Positions 1-6,807 of a stretch of DNA of 10,340 nucleotides are shown one piece after another (position 1 is the first letter of the stretch; every line of letters begins with the position of its first letter). The notes under the pieces are model-generated. The model was given only the letters and a program-made list of their open reading frames with translations, was not told the origin of the DNA and did no database searches. The DNA comes from an uncultured Bacteroidota bacterium (GTDB taxonomy: Bacteria > Bacteroidota > Bacteroidia > Chitinophagales > Chitinophagaceae): NCBI GenBank assembly GCA_903879995.1, contig CAIRNW010000146.1, forward strand, positions 1-10,340, in the 5' to 3' direction. The translations under genes were made by a program, and so were the position numbers.

Positions 1-52
1 ATAGTGCTGGCCCAGGCGGACATTAATAACTGTTAAAATACAAGGAATTTTT

Positions 53-1006
53 ATGTATGCGATTGGTGTTGACATTGGAGGAACCAATACAAAATTTGGT
101 ATAGTTGACAGAGAGGGAAAAATACTTGAACAAGGCAGACTGCTCACCAATGCACAGGAAACTGTACAGGGCTTTATCAGTGATTTGCATGAGCACTTGT
201 GGCCTATGATTGAAAAAGCTGGTGGAACCGACCAGTTTGCCGGTATTGGAATTGGTGCACCTAATGGTAATTATTATACAGGCAATATTGAACATGCAGC
301 CAATCTCAAATGGAAAGGAATTGTTCCGCTCGCTTCGATGATTCAAGAAAAATTTGGCATGCGCGTCAAACTAACCAACGATGCAAATGCTGCTGCTGCC
401 GGTGAACAACAATATGGGTGCGCAAAAGGGATGAAAGATTTTATCACGATTACATTAGGGACTGGCGTAGGAAGTGGAATTTTTATCAACGGAAAAATTG
501 TGTTAGGTCACGATGGCTTTGCGGGTGAGCTGGGACATACCATCATCAGACCTGGCGGGCGACTACATAAAGGAACTGGAATCCGCGGTCCGCTGGAAGC
601 TTACGCTTCTGCCACCGGGGTTCGAGAAACAGCCTTGGAGATGATGGAACAAAACCCATCAATTCCAAGTTTACTTCGTGCTATTAACCCAGAAGCGCTC
701 ACCAGCGAAAAAGTTTATGAATGTGCCATAGCCGGAGACAAAATTGCCCTTGACATATTTCAATATACGGGTCAAATTCTTGGCGAAGCCCTTGCCAATT
801 TTGTGATGTTTTCTTCTCCAGAGGCTATTGTTTTGTTTGGTGGACTCACCAAAGCTGGTGACTTAATACTTAATCCAACACGAGAGGCAATGGAGGCTAA
901 TCTGGTTCAAGTATTTAAAAATAAAGTCAAGTTAGTTTTTAGTAATCTGAAAGAAGCGGATGCAGCCATATTAGGCGCAAGCGCACTGATTTGGGAGGAA
1001 GATTAA
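53..1006 (+). CDS. ROK-family sugar kinase (glucokinase-like), zinc-motif-less
   Basis: A 317-residue cytoplasmic kinase of the ROK family, which phosphorylates hexoses such as glucose or N-acetyl sugars with ATP. Visible motifs: the N-terminal phosphate-binding loop DIGGTNTKFG (residues 7-16), the sugar-binding/catalytic NDAN with likely base Asp110, the second phosphate loop LGTGVGSG (135-142), and the ROK signature segment GELGH (158-162) running into LEAYASATG (181-189). The length is normal for the family. Oddity: the ROK zinc site, normally CxCGxxGCxE, here reads HKGTGIRGPLE (172-182). The three cysteines are absent, while His162 and Glu182 are kept. The start at 53 is supported by an AAGGA Shine-Dalgarno-like sequence at 42-46, the only convincing one in the window. 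Its stop overlaps the convergent gene by four bases. The family is certain; the exact sugar is not, and glucose is the default guess. Confidence 0.92.
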   Translation: MYAIGVDIGGTNTKFGIVDREGKILEQGRLLTNAQETVQGFISDLHEHLWPMIEKAGGTDQFAGIGIGAPNGNYYTGNIEHAANLKWKGIVPLASMIQEKFGMRVKLTNDANAAAAGEQQYGCAKGMKDFITITLGTGVGSGIFINGKIVLGHDGFAGELGHTIIRPGGRLHKGTGIRGPLEAYASATGVRETALEMMEQNPSIPSLLRAINPEALTSEKVYECAIAGDKIALDIFQYTGQILGEALANFVMFSSPEAIVLFGGLTKAGDLILNPTREAMEANLVQVFKNKVKLVFSNLKEADAAILGASALIWEED

Positions 1007-1965
1007 TTTCTTTTGATAAGAAATACGCCAGGGACTGCTCGTTCACCCTCTTTATCAGAAGGAGTAATAGTTTGTTTTCCATTAATGAGTAACGCACTAC
1101 TGCCTCCCCCATCCAAATTGAGTCCCTCCCAGCAATTCCAATCAATCAACAGTTGGGCTGTTTGTCTGAGTGTTAAACCCTCAGCTTTACCAGGATGTCT
1201 ACCTTCTGCCACTAAAATTAACAACCAGCCATCAGCTGAGTAGCCCATTGCAGTACGAGGATGCCGATCCTCGATTGCACGACCTGCAAATTTCAACTCC
1301 TCTTCATTTGCTATTGCAACTTTTCCATTTTGCACCAGCATAGGTCCACCCCCCACTGCAGTTTCCATTTTCCAGGGTTTGGGTTTATTTTTTGACTGAA
1401 GTATGCTTAAAAAAATTTTTTTACTAAGCGTAGGTTGACTGTCCTTGTATGGCATTACGGGCGCCTGTACAGCCAAGGGATATTTAGAAATTGAATCTGT
1501 AAAAATCCAGGCCGCATCTGCTGTACGATTTTTTTTAATTCCGATTGCACTGCCCAAGGGGTGACGCCAGGTTAATGTATCACGGCCCTTCCCGGGAATG
1601 GAGTGCACTTGATAAGAAAGTTGCTTTCGATTTTTAATAACAACATTAAGATTTTGATGCGTAACAAAGGAAAAAAAACTAGTGTTAGCTACTAAAAAGG
1701 GCTTATTGTTTTTCTCAAAAAACTGGCTTGGCGTAAGCCTCCTTTTAAAACTTGTGTCTGCCGTAAACAATAATTCAGGATCAGACAATTTTGCTCGAAC
1801 CAAATAAACAATGGAAGGTCTTCCTCCAACGGGTGCAATAGATTTCCATACTTCCATGGAAGAAGGAAGCGGAGTATATAAACTATCCATGCGAACCCAA
1901 TTCGATTGGGCAGCAATGTAAAAATTTTGAAATAAAAGAACCGTAAGAAAAATATATTTCGGCAT
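1003..1965 (-). CDS. Exported phosphodiester glycosidase (NAGPA-domain) family protein
   Basis: A 320-residue protein with an N-terminal signal peptide (MPKYIFLTVLLFQNFYIAAQ, probable cleavage near residues 19-20) and a C-terminal domain of the type found in the mannose-6-phosphate uncovering enzyme NAGPA and its bacterial relatives. Supporting motifs, numbered from this start: VANTSFF near 92-97, AVGGGPMLV near 203-211, RHPRTAMG at 234-241, and LNLDGGGSSAL at 282-292, the most diagnostic segment. Family members hydrolyse GlcNAc-phosphodiester or related bonds; the bacterial substrate is unknown. The reading frame extends upstream to 2007, but that would overlap lipA and place 14 non-signal residues before a good signal peptide, so the ATG at 1965 is preferred. 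It starts 4 bases after the lipA stop, which implies co-transcription. Its stop shares the bases TTAA with the stop of the convergent kinase. Confidence 0.85.
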   Translation of the reverse strand: MPKYIFLTVLLFQNFYIAAQSNWVRMDSLYTPLPSSMEVWKSIAPVGGRPSIVYLVRAKLSDPELLFTADTSFKRRLTPSQFFEKNNKPFLVANTSFFSFVTHQNLNVVIKNRKQLSYQVHSIPGKGRDTLTWRHPLGSAIGIKKNRTADAAWIFTDSISKYPLAVQAPVMPYKDSQPTLSKKIFLSILQSKNKPKPWKMETAVGGGPMLVQNGKVAIANEEELKFAGRAIEDRHPRTAMGYSADGWLLILVAEGRHPGKAEGLTLRQTAQLLIDWNCWEGLNLDGGGSSALLINGKQTITPSDKEGERAVPGVFLIKRN

Positions 1966-1969
1966 CGAA

Positions 1970-2890
1970 TTAAATTGAGTGTGCAGACTCCCATTGCATT
2001 CTACCATAGCCCGGTATGACGTGTTTCTCGCTATGATAGGACGACCGTACTAATGGACCACTTTCAACATAATCTAAACCAAGCTGATAACCTATTTCTC
2101 TAAGTGCAGCAAATTCATCTGGGTGAACAAATCGTTCTACAGGCAAATGCTTTTTTGTAGGCTGCAAATATTGCCCAATGGTAACAACATCGCAACCATT
2201 ATCCTTCAAATCGTGTAATGTCTGAACAACTTCTTCCTTGGATTCACCTAGACCCAACATAATCCCACTTTTAGTACGCATTCCCCCCTCTTTTAAAGTT
2301 CTAATCACCTCCATACTTCGCCAGTACTTTGCCTGTACCCTAACTTGACGGGTTAATCGCTCTACAGTTTCAATATTATGACTCACCACCTCTGGTGCAG
2401 CTTCAATGATTCGATCAATATCAGATTTTTTTCCCTTGAAATCAGGAATAAGCGTTTCTAACGTGGTTGTTGGAGATAATGCTTTCACCGCTTTAATTGT
2501 GTTGTACCAAATCGTGGAACCACCATCTGGCAACTCATCCCGATCCACTGAGGTAATAACAGCATGCTTGACTTTCATCAATAAAATTGCTTCCGCTACA
2601 CGTTGAGGTTCATCCCAATCAACGGCATCTGGCCGGCCCGTTGCAACAGAGCAAAAACCACAGCTACGAGTGCAAACATTACCTAAAATCATGAATGTAG
2701 CCGTTCCAGCCCCCCAACACTCCCCCATGTTGGGACAATTACCGCTTTCACAAATCGTGTGCAATTTGTGTTGGTCTACTAATTGCCTGACATGCTTATA
2801 ATTTTCCCCAATAGGTAGTTTTACACGAAGCCAGTCAGGCTTTTTACGCTGTGTAGGATTAATTGAAATACTTTCAGGCAATTGAGACAT
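1970..2890 (-). CDS. lipA: Lipoyl synthase (radical SAM)
   Basis: LipA inserts two sulfur atoms into octanoyl groups carried on lipoyl domains of 2-oxoacid dehydrogenases and the glycine cleavage H protein. All hallmarks are present in 306 residues. The auxiliary [4Fe-4S] cysteines are Cys47, Cys52 and Cys58 (CX4CX5C, in [12 protein letters not shown]). The radical-SAM cluster is CTRSCGFC with Cys73, Cys77 and Cys80. The C-terminal RSSY (282-285) supplies the serine ligand of the auxiliary cluster. Length is typical. The ATG at 2890 follows a strong Bacteroidota promoter box by only a few bases, so the transcript is probably leaderless or nearly so. The gene lies between an exported protein of unknown role (20-base gap) and the NAGPA-domain gene (4-base gap). 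No lipB or lplA is present in the window, so the octanoyl source is encoded elsewhere. Confidence 0.98.
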   Translation of the reverse strand: MSQLPESISINPTQRKKPDWLRVKLPIGENYKHVRQLVDQHKLHTICESGNCPNMGECWGAGTATFMILGNVCTRSCGFCSVATGRPDAVDWDEPQRVAEAILLMKVKHAVITSVDRDELPDGGSTIWYNTIKAVKALSPTTTLETLIPDFKGKKSDIDRIIEAAPEVVSHNIETVERLTRQVRVQAKYWRSMEVIRTLKEGGMRTKSGIMLGLGESKEEVVQTLHDLKDNGCDVVTIGQYLQPTKKHLPVERFVHPDEFAALREIGYQLGLDYVESGPLVRSSYHSEKHVIPGYGRMQWESAHSI

Positions 2891-2894
2891 GAAG

Positions 2895-2928
2895 CAAAGG
2901 TAATACTTCGCTACTTTCTTCTTCCAAA
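2895..2928 (-). promoter_or_regulatory. lipA promoter (Bacteroidota TTTG / TAnnTTTG type)
   Basis: On the minus strand the -7 box TACCTTTG lies at 2902-2895, within TATTACCTTTGC. A TTTG at 2928-2925 is separated from it by 22 bases, within the 17-23 base spacing I recall for this promoter class. Only four bases separate the -7 box from the lipA ATG, so transcription would begin at or next to the start codon. The upstream TTTG falls inside the 3' end of the preceding coding region, so lipA can be transcribed apart from that gene. Confidence 0.7.
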
Positions 2929-3735
2929 GAGAAGTGCAATGTATGCCTGGAAAAAAAGTGGCTTTTCCTGCTGAAGCGCCATAATTGGAATCCCTCCCGG
3001 ATAATATTCAACGCTGCATCCAATTTCCAAGGCACTGACTACTTCGTTGAACCTTCCGTAGTCATATCGAAGCGAAGATTTAGCAAAAAAACCAGGTTTT
3101 AATTTTAACTCGTTCCATCCACGCCAAAATCCACCAGCACCCAGGATAGAAGGTCCCAGAAAAAGGACAGAATCAGCTTTGGTATACTTGATGTATTTGA
3201 TATCAGTACCAGTAGGGTCCTCAACTTGAACATAATAGGGCTTGAGCAATCCAAGAGCAAGCCCCCCGTTGTAATTCCACGAAACAGAAACCCCATTTTT
3301 ATTCCCTTTTTGGCCGATCAATCTTTGTTGGCCGATTCCAAGGGATAACTGATAAAAATTATTCACCTTTCCGTAGATATACGGATTGCTGATAAACAAA
3401 AATGGGTTGGAAAGATTTTGAAAACGATTTTCTTTAGGATGCTTTATTTCCGTTAGCTCAGCACGGTAAACCATTGACTTGAGCGGTGTTTTCATTTTGG
3501 CGAGCTCATACAAAATACCATATCCATTTGAGCGAGCCTGAAATCCAAAAACGCTTTGCTTTGTATAGACCAAAGTGCCCTCTTCCGCTTGCCGAATGAG
3601 CGCATTTATTTTTTTTCTTTTTTCTGCTTTTCTGTCGTCCCGATTTCCCTGACGATCCAGGGTAAACTGCGCTTGAACTTGCGCAAGTTGTAGCAACAAT
3701 ATAAAAACCAGAAAAAACTTTTGCACGACTCTCAT
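2911..3735 (-). CDS. Uncharacterised exported protein, probable outer-membrane beta-barrel
   Basis: A 274-residue protein I do not recognise as a named family. It opens with a clear signal peptide ([22 protein letters not shown], cleavage expected before Gln23). A short charged stretch rich in Arg, Lys and Glu follows (about 28-42), then a long segment of alternating hydrophobic and polar residues with many Gly, Tyr, Phe and Asn, typical of beta-strands. Examples are the segments around [15 protein letters not shown] and [17 protein letters not shown]. The C-terminus [14 protein letters not shown] resembles a final barrel strand but does not end in an aromatic residue. The frame continues 4 codons upstream to a TTG at 3747, but the ATG at 3735 is preferred because it starts the signal peptide directly. 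It stands 20 bases upstream of lipA on the same strand and diverges from osmC. Outer-membrane location is inferred. Confidence 0.75.
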   Translation of the reverse strand: MRVVQKFFLVFILLLQLAQVQAQFTLDRQGNRDDRKAEKRKKINALIRQAEEGTLVYTKQSVFGFQARSNGYGILYELAKMKTPLKSMVYRAELTEIKHPKENRFQNLSNPFLFISNPYIYGKVNNFYQLSLGIGQQRLIGQKGNKNGVSVSWNYNGGLALGLLKPYYVQVEDPTGTDIKYIKYTKADSVLFLGPSILGAGGFWRGWNELKLKPGFFAKSSLRYDYGRFNEVVSALEIGCSVEYYPGGIPIMALQQEKPLFFQAYIALLFGRRK

Positions 3736-3749
3736 TTTAAATATCAACG

Positions 3750-3757
3750 TAAATTTA
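3750..3757. promoter_or_regulatory. Palindromic TAAATTTA in the divergent intergenic region (possible bidirectional -7 box)
   Basis: The 37-base gap between the exported-protein ATG (3735) and the osmC ATG (3773) contains the perfect palindrome TAAATTTA. It is almost exactly central, 14 bases from one start and 15 from the other. In both directions it matches TAnnTTTG except for the final base. I could not find a well-spaced TTTG partner on either side, so a shared promoter core is only a suggestion. Confidence 0.3.
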
Positions 3758-3772
3758 TGGAAATTATTGAGA

Positions 3773-4189
3773 ATGACTTCTACAGTTGAGTATCAAGGGG
3801 ATTTAAGAACCCGATGTGTTCATCTCCAAAGCCAATCATCGTTATTAACAGACGCCCCAACTGATAATCAGGGAAAAGGTGAACAATTTTCGCCCACTGA
3901 TCTATTGGCTACCAGTCTGGCATCTTGCATGCTCACAGTAATGGGCATAAAGGCGAAACAACTTGCTATCCCTTTGGAAGGATTCACATTTAGCGTCAAT
4001 AAAATTATGGCTGCCAACCCTCGAAGAGTAAACGCTATTGAATTAACGGCAACCATTCCTGCATCCCTACATCAACTTGAACCACACAACATTGAAATTT
4101 TAAAAAAAACAGGTGAAAGTTGCCCCGTCATTAAAAGTTTACATCCAGAAATAGCAATAACAGTAGACTGGAGCGAATGGGCTATTTAA
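3773..4189 (+). CDS. OsmC/Ohr-family peroxidase-like protein
   Basis: A 138-residue cytoplasmic protein of the OsmC family, thiol-dependent peroxidases that reduce organic hydroperoxides or serve related stress roles. Numbered from the ATG at 3773, the two conserved cysteines are Cys52 (in TSLASCMLTVMG) and Cys117 (in GESCPVIKSL). The upstream GKGEQFSPTDLLATS segment is also typical. Length fits the family, and the sequence looks more like the general OsmC/YhfA branch than Ohr, judged by eye. The frame extends two codons upstream to a TTG at 3767; the ATG is favoured. It diverges from the exported-protein gene and its last 8 bases overlap the end of the convergent maf gene. The real substrate is not known. 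Confidence 0.9.
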   Translation: MTSTVEYQGDLRTRCVHLQSQSSLLTDAPTDNQGKGEQFSPTDLLATSLASCMLTVMGIKAKQLAIPLEGFTFSVNKIMAANPRRVNAIELTATIPASLHQLEPHNIEILKKTGESCPVIKSLHPEIAITVDWSEWAI

Positions 4190-4745
4190 ATGTTTCCAAG
4201 TGATGAATGACGCGGCTGACGGGTAATCCCATAACATTGTAAAAATCTCCTTTGATAGATTGAATGCCTACTACACCGATCCATTCCTGAATAGCATAAC
4301 CACCGGCCTTGTCATATGGCTTGTATTGATCAACATAATATTCAATCTGCGTCAAGGTGAGGGGATGAAATGTTACTGATGTGGTTTGAGAAAAACTAAC
4401 GGTACGATCTCCTTGAGTTAACACTACGCCTGTAATAACTTGGTGTGTAAGGCCCGCAAGTGAAAGCAACATGCTAACTGCTTCCTCCCGATGGACAGGC
4501 TTACCCAGGATATGGTCTTGAAGCACTACAATGGTATCTGCAGCTAATACAATACTATCGGGGGAACACCTAGACTGCACAGCCCTCGCTTTTTTAGCTG
4601 CAATAAAAACAGGAATATCTTCCTTTGCCAAATTAGGGGGAAAAGACTCTTCCGCTTCACTTACTAAGACCGTGAAGGGAATATTTGCCCACTCTAATAA
4701 TTGCTTACGACGAGGAGACTGTGAGGCTAGCACCAATGGCTTCAT
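4182..4745 (-). CDS. maf: Maf-family nucleotide pyrophosphatase (YhdE-like)
   Basis: A 187-residue cytoplasmic house-cleaning enzyme that hydrolyses non-canonical or excess nucleoside triphosphates to monophosphates. Diagnostic segments: LASQSPRRKQLL (6-17) at the substrate-binding N-terminus, AADTIV with the catalytic Asp70, GKP (81-83), and DKAGGYAIQ (145-153). The last segment resembles the YhdE (dTTP/UTP) branch rather than YceF, so a dTTP/UTP pyrophosphatase role is the best guess. The ATG at 4745 lies 3 bases after the prenyltransferase stop, making this the last gene of the five-gene minus-strand operon. Its stop lies within the 3' end of the convergent osmC gene, with no room for an ordinary terminator between them. 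Confidence 0.95.
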   Translation of the reverse strand: MKPLVLASQSPRRKQLLEWANIPFTVLVSEAEESFPPNLAKEDIPVFIAAKKARAVQSRCSPDSIVLAADTIVVLQDHILGKPVHREEAVSMLLSLAGLTHQVITGVVLTQGDRTVSFSQTTSVTFHPLTLTQIEYYVDQYKPYDKAGGYAIQEWIGVVGIQSIKGDFYNVMGLPVSRVIHHLETFK

Positions 4746-4748
4746 ATA

Positions 4749-5675
4749 TTAAAAATAAAAGAAGATCATAGATAAGATACCTGCAAATAAAAACCACTTC
4801 ATTCGGTTACTTAGTTTGCCAAAATCTTGCTCACTAGTTGCTTGGGCCGTATTCTTAATTAAATAAAAAAGCGGAGTTACTAAAAAAAGAAAAGCGTAGA
4901 CAAAAGCTAAACGCATTTTAAATTGAAGTAGATACACCATTACAACTAATAACAAAATTAGTAACAAGACAAGCCAGAGTAAGGTAACAAATCGAGCAAC
5001 CGGAATTCCCCACACAATAGGCAATGTTTTGCACCCATATCGACGATCTCCCTCCCTGTCTTCTATATCCTTCATCAACTCTCTAGCCATTGTAGAAAGA
5101 AATGCAAAACCGGCGTACAAAGAGCATAACTGATAAAAGCGTGCTTGACGCAGCTCCTCCCCTTTCACTAAGTCAAGTGGATTGATTTTGGATAGAAAAA
5201 AAATAACAATGGTCCATGCTACTAGAAATGATATGAGCAGATTACCAATTAAAAAACTTTTTTTAAAGCGAACAGAGTAAAACCAAAGTAAGATGATTGC
5301 CAAAAAATTAAGTGGGACTAAATAAAGATGAGAAATAGTACGAACAGCCTGATAAGTAAAAAAAAGTCCACCACTGCTACAGATAAAATGCAGCACCATA
5401 GCTCCGCGACGACTGATTAATTTGCCTACCACTAATCGGCTTGGACGATTTACCTCATCGATAGACACATCAAAATAATCGTTGATGATATACCCCCCGG
5501 CTGCAATCAACAAAGACGCAGCTAATAACGCATAAAATTGCTTGCTATCATCTGCAGGCAGATCACCTGTATAAATAGGTTGATAAATACAAAATTGTAA
5601 CAACCACTGCGTGAGCCCAATAAAAAGCAGATTAGGTAATCTTACGAGTCTTAAAATCCCACGAAGTGTTTGCAT
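4749..5675 (-). CDS. UbiA-superfamily prenyltransferase (geranylgeranylglycerol-phosphate geranylgeranyltransferase-like)
   Basis: An integral-membrane prenyltransferase of 308 residues, with about eight or nine hydrophobic segments by eye. Numbered from the ATG at 5675, it has both Asp-rich diphosphate-binding motifs of UbiA enzymes: NDYFDVSID (Asn65, Asp66, Asp69, Asp73) and DIEDREGDRRYGCKTLP (Asp203, Asp206, Asp210). Such enzymes move a polyprenyl group from its diphosphate onto an aromatic or glycerol-phosphate acceptor at the membrane. Bacteroidota homologues are often labelled geranylgeranylglycerol-phosphate geranylgeranyltransferase, but the acceptor is not visible from sequence. The frame extends upstream to a GTG at 5726 that would overlap the preceding gene by 38 bases. 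The ATG leaves a 13-base gap and begins just before the membrane domain, so it is preferred. It sits between a HAD phosphatase and maf in the same operon. Confidence 0.88.
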   Translation of the reverse strand: MQTLRGILRLVRLPNLLFIGLTQWLLQFCIYQPIYTGDLPADDSKQFYALLAASLLIAAGGYIINDYFDVSIDEVNRPSRLVVGKLISRRGAMVLHFICSSGGLFFTYQAVRTISHLYLVPLNFLAIILLWFYSVRFKKSFLIGNLLISFLVAWTIVIFFLSKINPLDLVKGEELRQARFYQLCSLYAGFAFLSTMARELMKDIEDREGDRRYGCKTLPIVWGIPVARFVTLLWLVLLLILLLVVMVYLLQFKMRLAFVYAFLFLVTPLFYLIKNTAQATSEQDFGKLSNRMKWFLFAGILSMIFFYF

Positions 5676-5688
5676 ATCCCGCTTATAA

Positions 5689-6210
5689 TTATTGGGAGGT
5701 AATTGCTGAATCGAACTCCCAGTCACCCCTTACGCGCATCACCTTTTCAATTATTTCACGGACACACCCATTTCCGCCAGATTTAGAGGAAATAAAATGA
5801 GCGATCGCCTTAACCTCAGGTACCGCATCAGCAGGGCAGCAGGCCATAGCACAACGATGCATGACAGCCAAATCCGGAATATCGTCACCCATATATAAAG
5901 CTTCCGAGAAGCTAAGATTTTTTTCTTTAAGAAGATCGCACACCAATTTTTCTTTATGCGGTACATTCATGTGTACCTCACTAATTCCTAATTTTTGAAG
6001 ACGCTCTTTGGCCGGCTGACTCTCTGCTCCGGAAATAATAAAAATAGAATAGCCTTTTTTGATGGCTAATTGTAGGGCAAAACCATCTTTGATATTCATT
6101 GTACGAAGCTGCATTTGGTCTGGAGCCAGCAAAAGGGTTCCATCAGTAAGTACTCCATCCATATCAAAGAAGAAGGCACGAACATTTTCAAATGCAGCAA
6201 CTACTTGCAT
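5689..6210 (-). CDS. KdsC-like HAD-superfamily (class C0) phosphatase
   Basis: A 173-residue capless HAD hydrolase of the KdsC (KDO-8-phosphate phosphatase) / YrbI type, normally a tetramer in the cytoplasm. Motif I is FDMDGVLTDG with nucleophile Asp16 and acid/base Asp18; motif II is IISGAES with Ser60; motif III Lys is probably Lys86; motif IV is GDDIPDL with Asp109 and Asp110. The SGGNGCVREIIE segment (144-155) matches the C-terminal GGxGAxRE loop that completes the neighbouring subunit's active site in KdsC. All catalytic residues are present. KDO-8-phosphate is the obvious candidate substrate, but no other KDO or lipopolysaccharide gene is nearby, so another phosphorylated sugar acid remains possible. 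It begins 3 bases after iscX and precedes the prenyltransferase in one operon. Confidence 0.9.
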   Translation of the reverse strand: MQVVAAFENVRAFFFDMDGVLTDGTLLLAPDQMQLRTMNIKDGFALQLAIKKGYSIFIISGAESQPAKERLQKLGISEVHMNVPHKEKLVCDLLKEKNLSFSEALYMGDDIPDLAVMHRCAMACCPADAVPEVKAIAHFISSKSGGNGCVREIIEKVMRVRGDWEFDSAITSQ

Positions 6211-6213
6211 ATT

Positions 6214-6453
6214 TCACTTTTGATTATCCCGCCACTCATATACCCAAGAGCTTTGAATCATTTCTAAATGCCCTTCAGTACTCTCTTCTCTTTTTCCGGT
6301 AAACCCAGGTATCTCCAACACCCATTCTAGCAGATCTGTGAATCGGATACGGTAGATCTTACTTTCAGTAAAATCATCACCAAATCGTTCGTATAATTTC
6401 AGGGCTATATCCTCGTGGTCGCTCCAACTTATCGGGGGCTCAAAATGTGTCAT
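6214..6453 (-). CDS. iscX: Fe-S cluster assembly protein IscX
   Basis: A small acidic protein of 79 residues matching IscX (YfhJ), an iron-binding adaptor that interacts with the cysteine desulfurase IscS and modulates cluster assembly in ISC systems. The family core is easy to follow: ISWSDHEDIALKLYERFGD (8-26), then RIRFTDLLEWVLEIPGF (35-51), corresponding to the RFTDMHQWI region of the E. coli protein, and a C-terminal helix EGHLEMIQSSWVYEW (60-74). It is somewhat longer than the E. coli protein (66 residues). The frame extends six codons upstream to a GTG at 6471 that overlaps the ferredoxin stop by 8 bases; the ATG at 6453 leaves a 10-base gap and is preferred. It directly follows the ferredoxin gene, as in classical isc operons, but iscS, iscU, hscA and hscB are not in the window. 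Confidence 0.88.
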   Translation of the reverse strand: MTHFEPPISWSDHEDIALKLYERFGDDFTESKIYRIRFTDLLEWVLEIPGFTGKREESTEGHLEMIQSSWVYEWRDNQK

Positions 6454-6463
6454 AGTATATTTA

Positions 6464-6799
6464 TTATTCACCTAAAAATTGAGACTGATCTGGAATTCTA
6501 ATGTTCAGCTCACCTTGTCCTTCCAGGAGCACGCATTGACACCCTAATCTGGAATTGAGTCTTGGGTTAACGGCACGATCAATAAAATCTTCTTCCTTGT
6601 CGCTGATTTCCTCTAAATATTGTTCGCCTTGCTCAACATAAAGGTGACAGGTACTACAAGCACAAACCCCGCCACAATTATGATGTAGTTCAATGTTATT
6701 AAGGAGTGCTGTTTCAAGCAAACTCTGTCCAGGCTTTACCCCTTCAAGTACGATAGGCTTTAAACCCGACTGTTCAAATGTAAATTGAATTTTATACAT
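6464..6799 (-). CDS. fdx: ISC-type [2Fe-2S] ferredoxin
   Basis: A 111-residue plant/adrenodoxin-fold ferredoxin of the ISC type, a small cytoplasmic electron carrier. The cluster ligands are Cys42, Cys48 and Cys51 in HNCGGVCACSTCHLYV, plus Cys87 in SRLGCQC. This is the CX5CX2C...C spacing, with the same residue numbers as E. coli Fdx as I recall it. Extra cysteines at 46 and 89 flank the cluster. ISC ferredoxin supplies electrons for cluster assembly and for some Fe-S enzymes. It is the first gene of the minus-strand operon that continues through iscX, the HAD phosphatase, the prenyltransferase and maf, with gaps of only 3 to 13 bases. A TACCTTTG promoter box lies 8 bases before the ATG, so its messenger probably has almost no leader. 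Confidence 0.95.
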   Translation of the reverse strand: MYKIQFTFEQSGLKPIVLEGVKPGQSLLETALLNNIELHHNCGGVCACSTCHLYVEQGEQYLEEISDKEEDFIDRAVNPRLNSRLGCQCVLLEGQGELNIRIPDQSQFLGE

Positions 6800-6807
6800 A
6801 GCGCTTG

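Noticed and set aside
1..36. Possible C-terminal end of an upstream + strand gene (frame 1 reads IVLAQADINNC then TAA at 34-36)
   Set aside because: Eleven codons are too few to distinguish coding from chance, and another frame stops at 22-24. It fits with the kinase being a downstream operon gene, but nothing more can be supported.
1966..2007. Longer start for the NAGPA-domain protein, overlapping lipA
   Set aside because: The 14 added residues precede an excellent signal peptide and would lie inside lipA coding sequence; the ATG at 1965 is the better start.
5676..5726. GTG start for the prenyltransferase overlapping the HAD gene by 38 bases
   Set aside because: The added residues are polar and unlike a UbiA N-terminus; the ATG at 5675 gives normal spacing.
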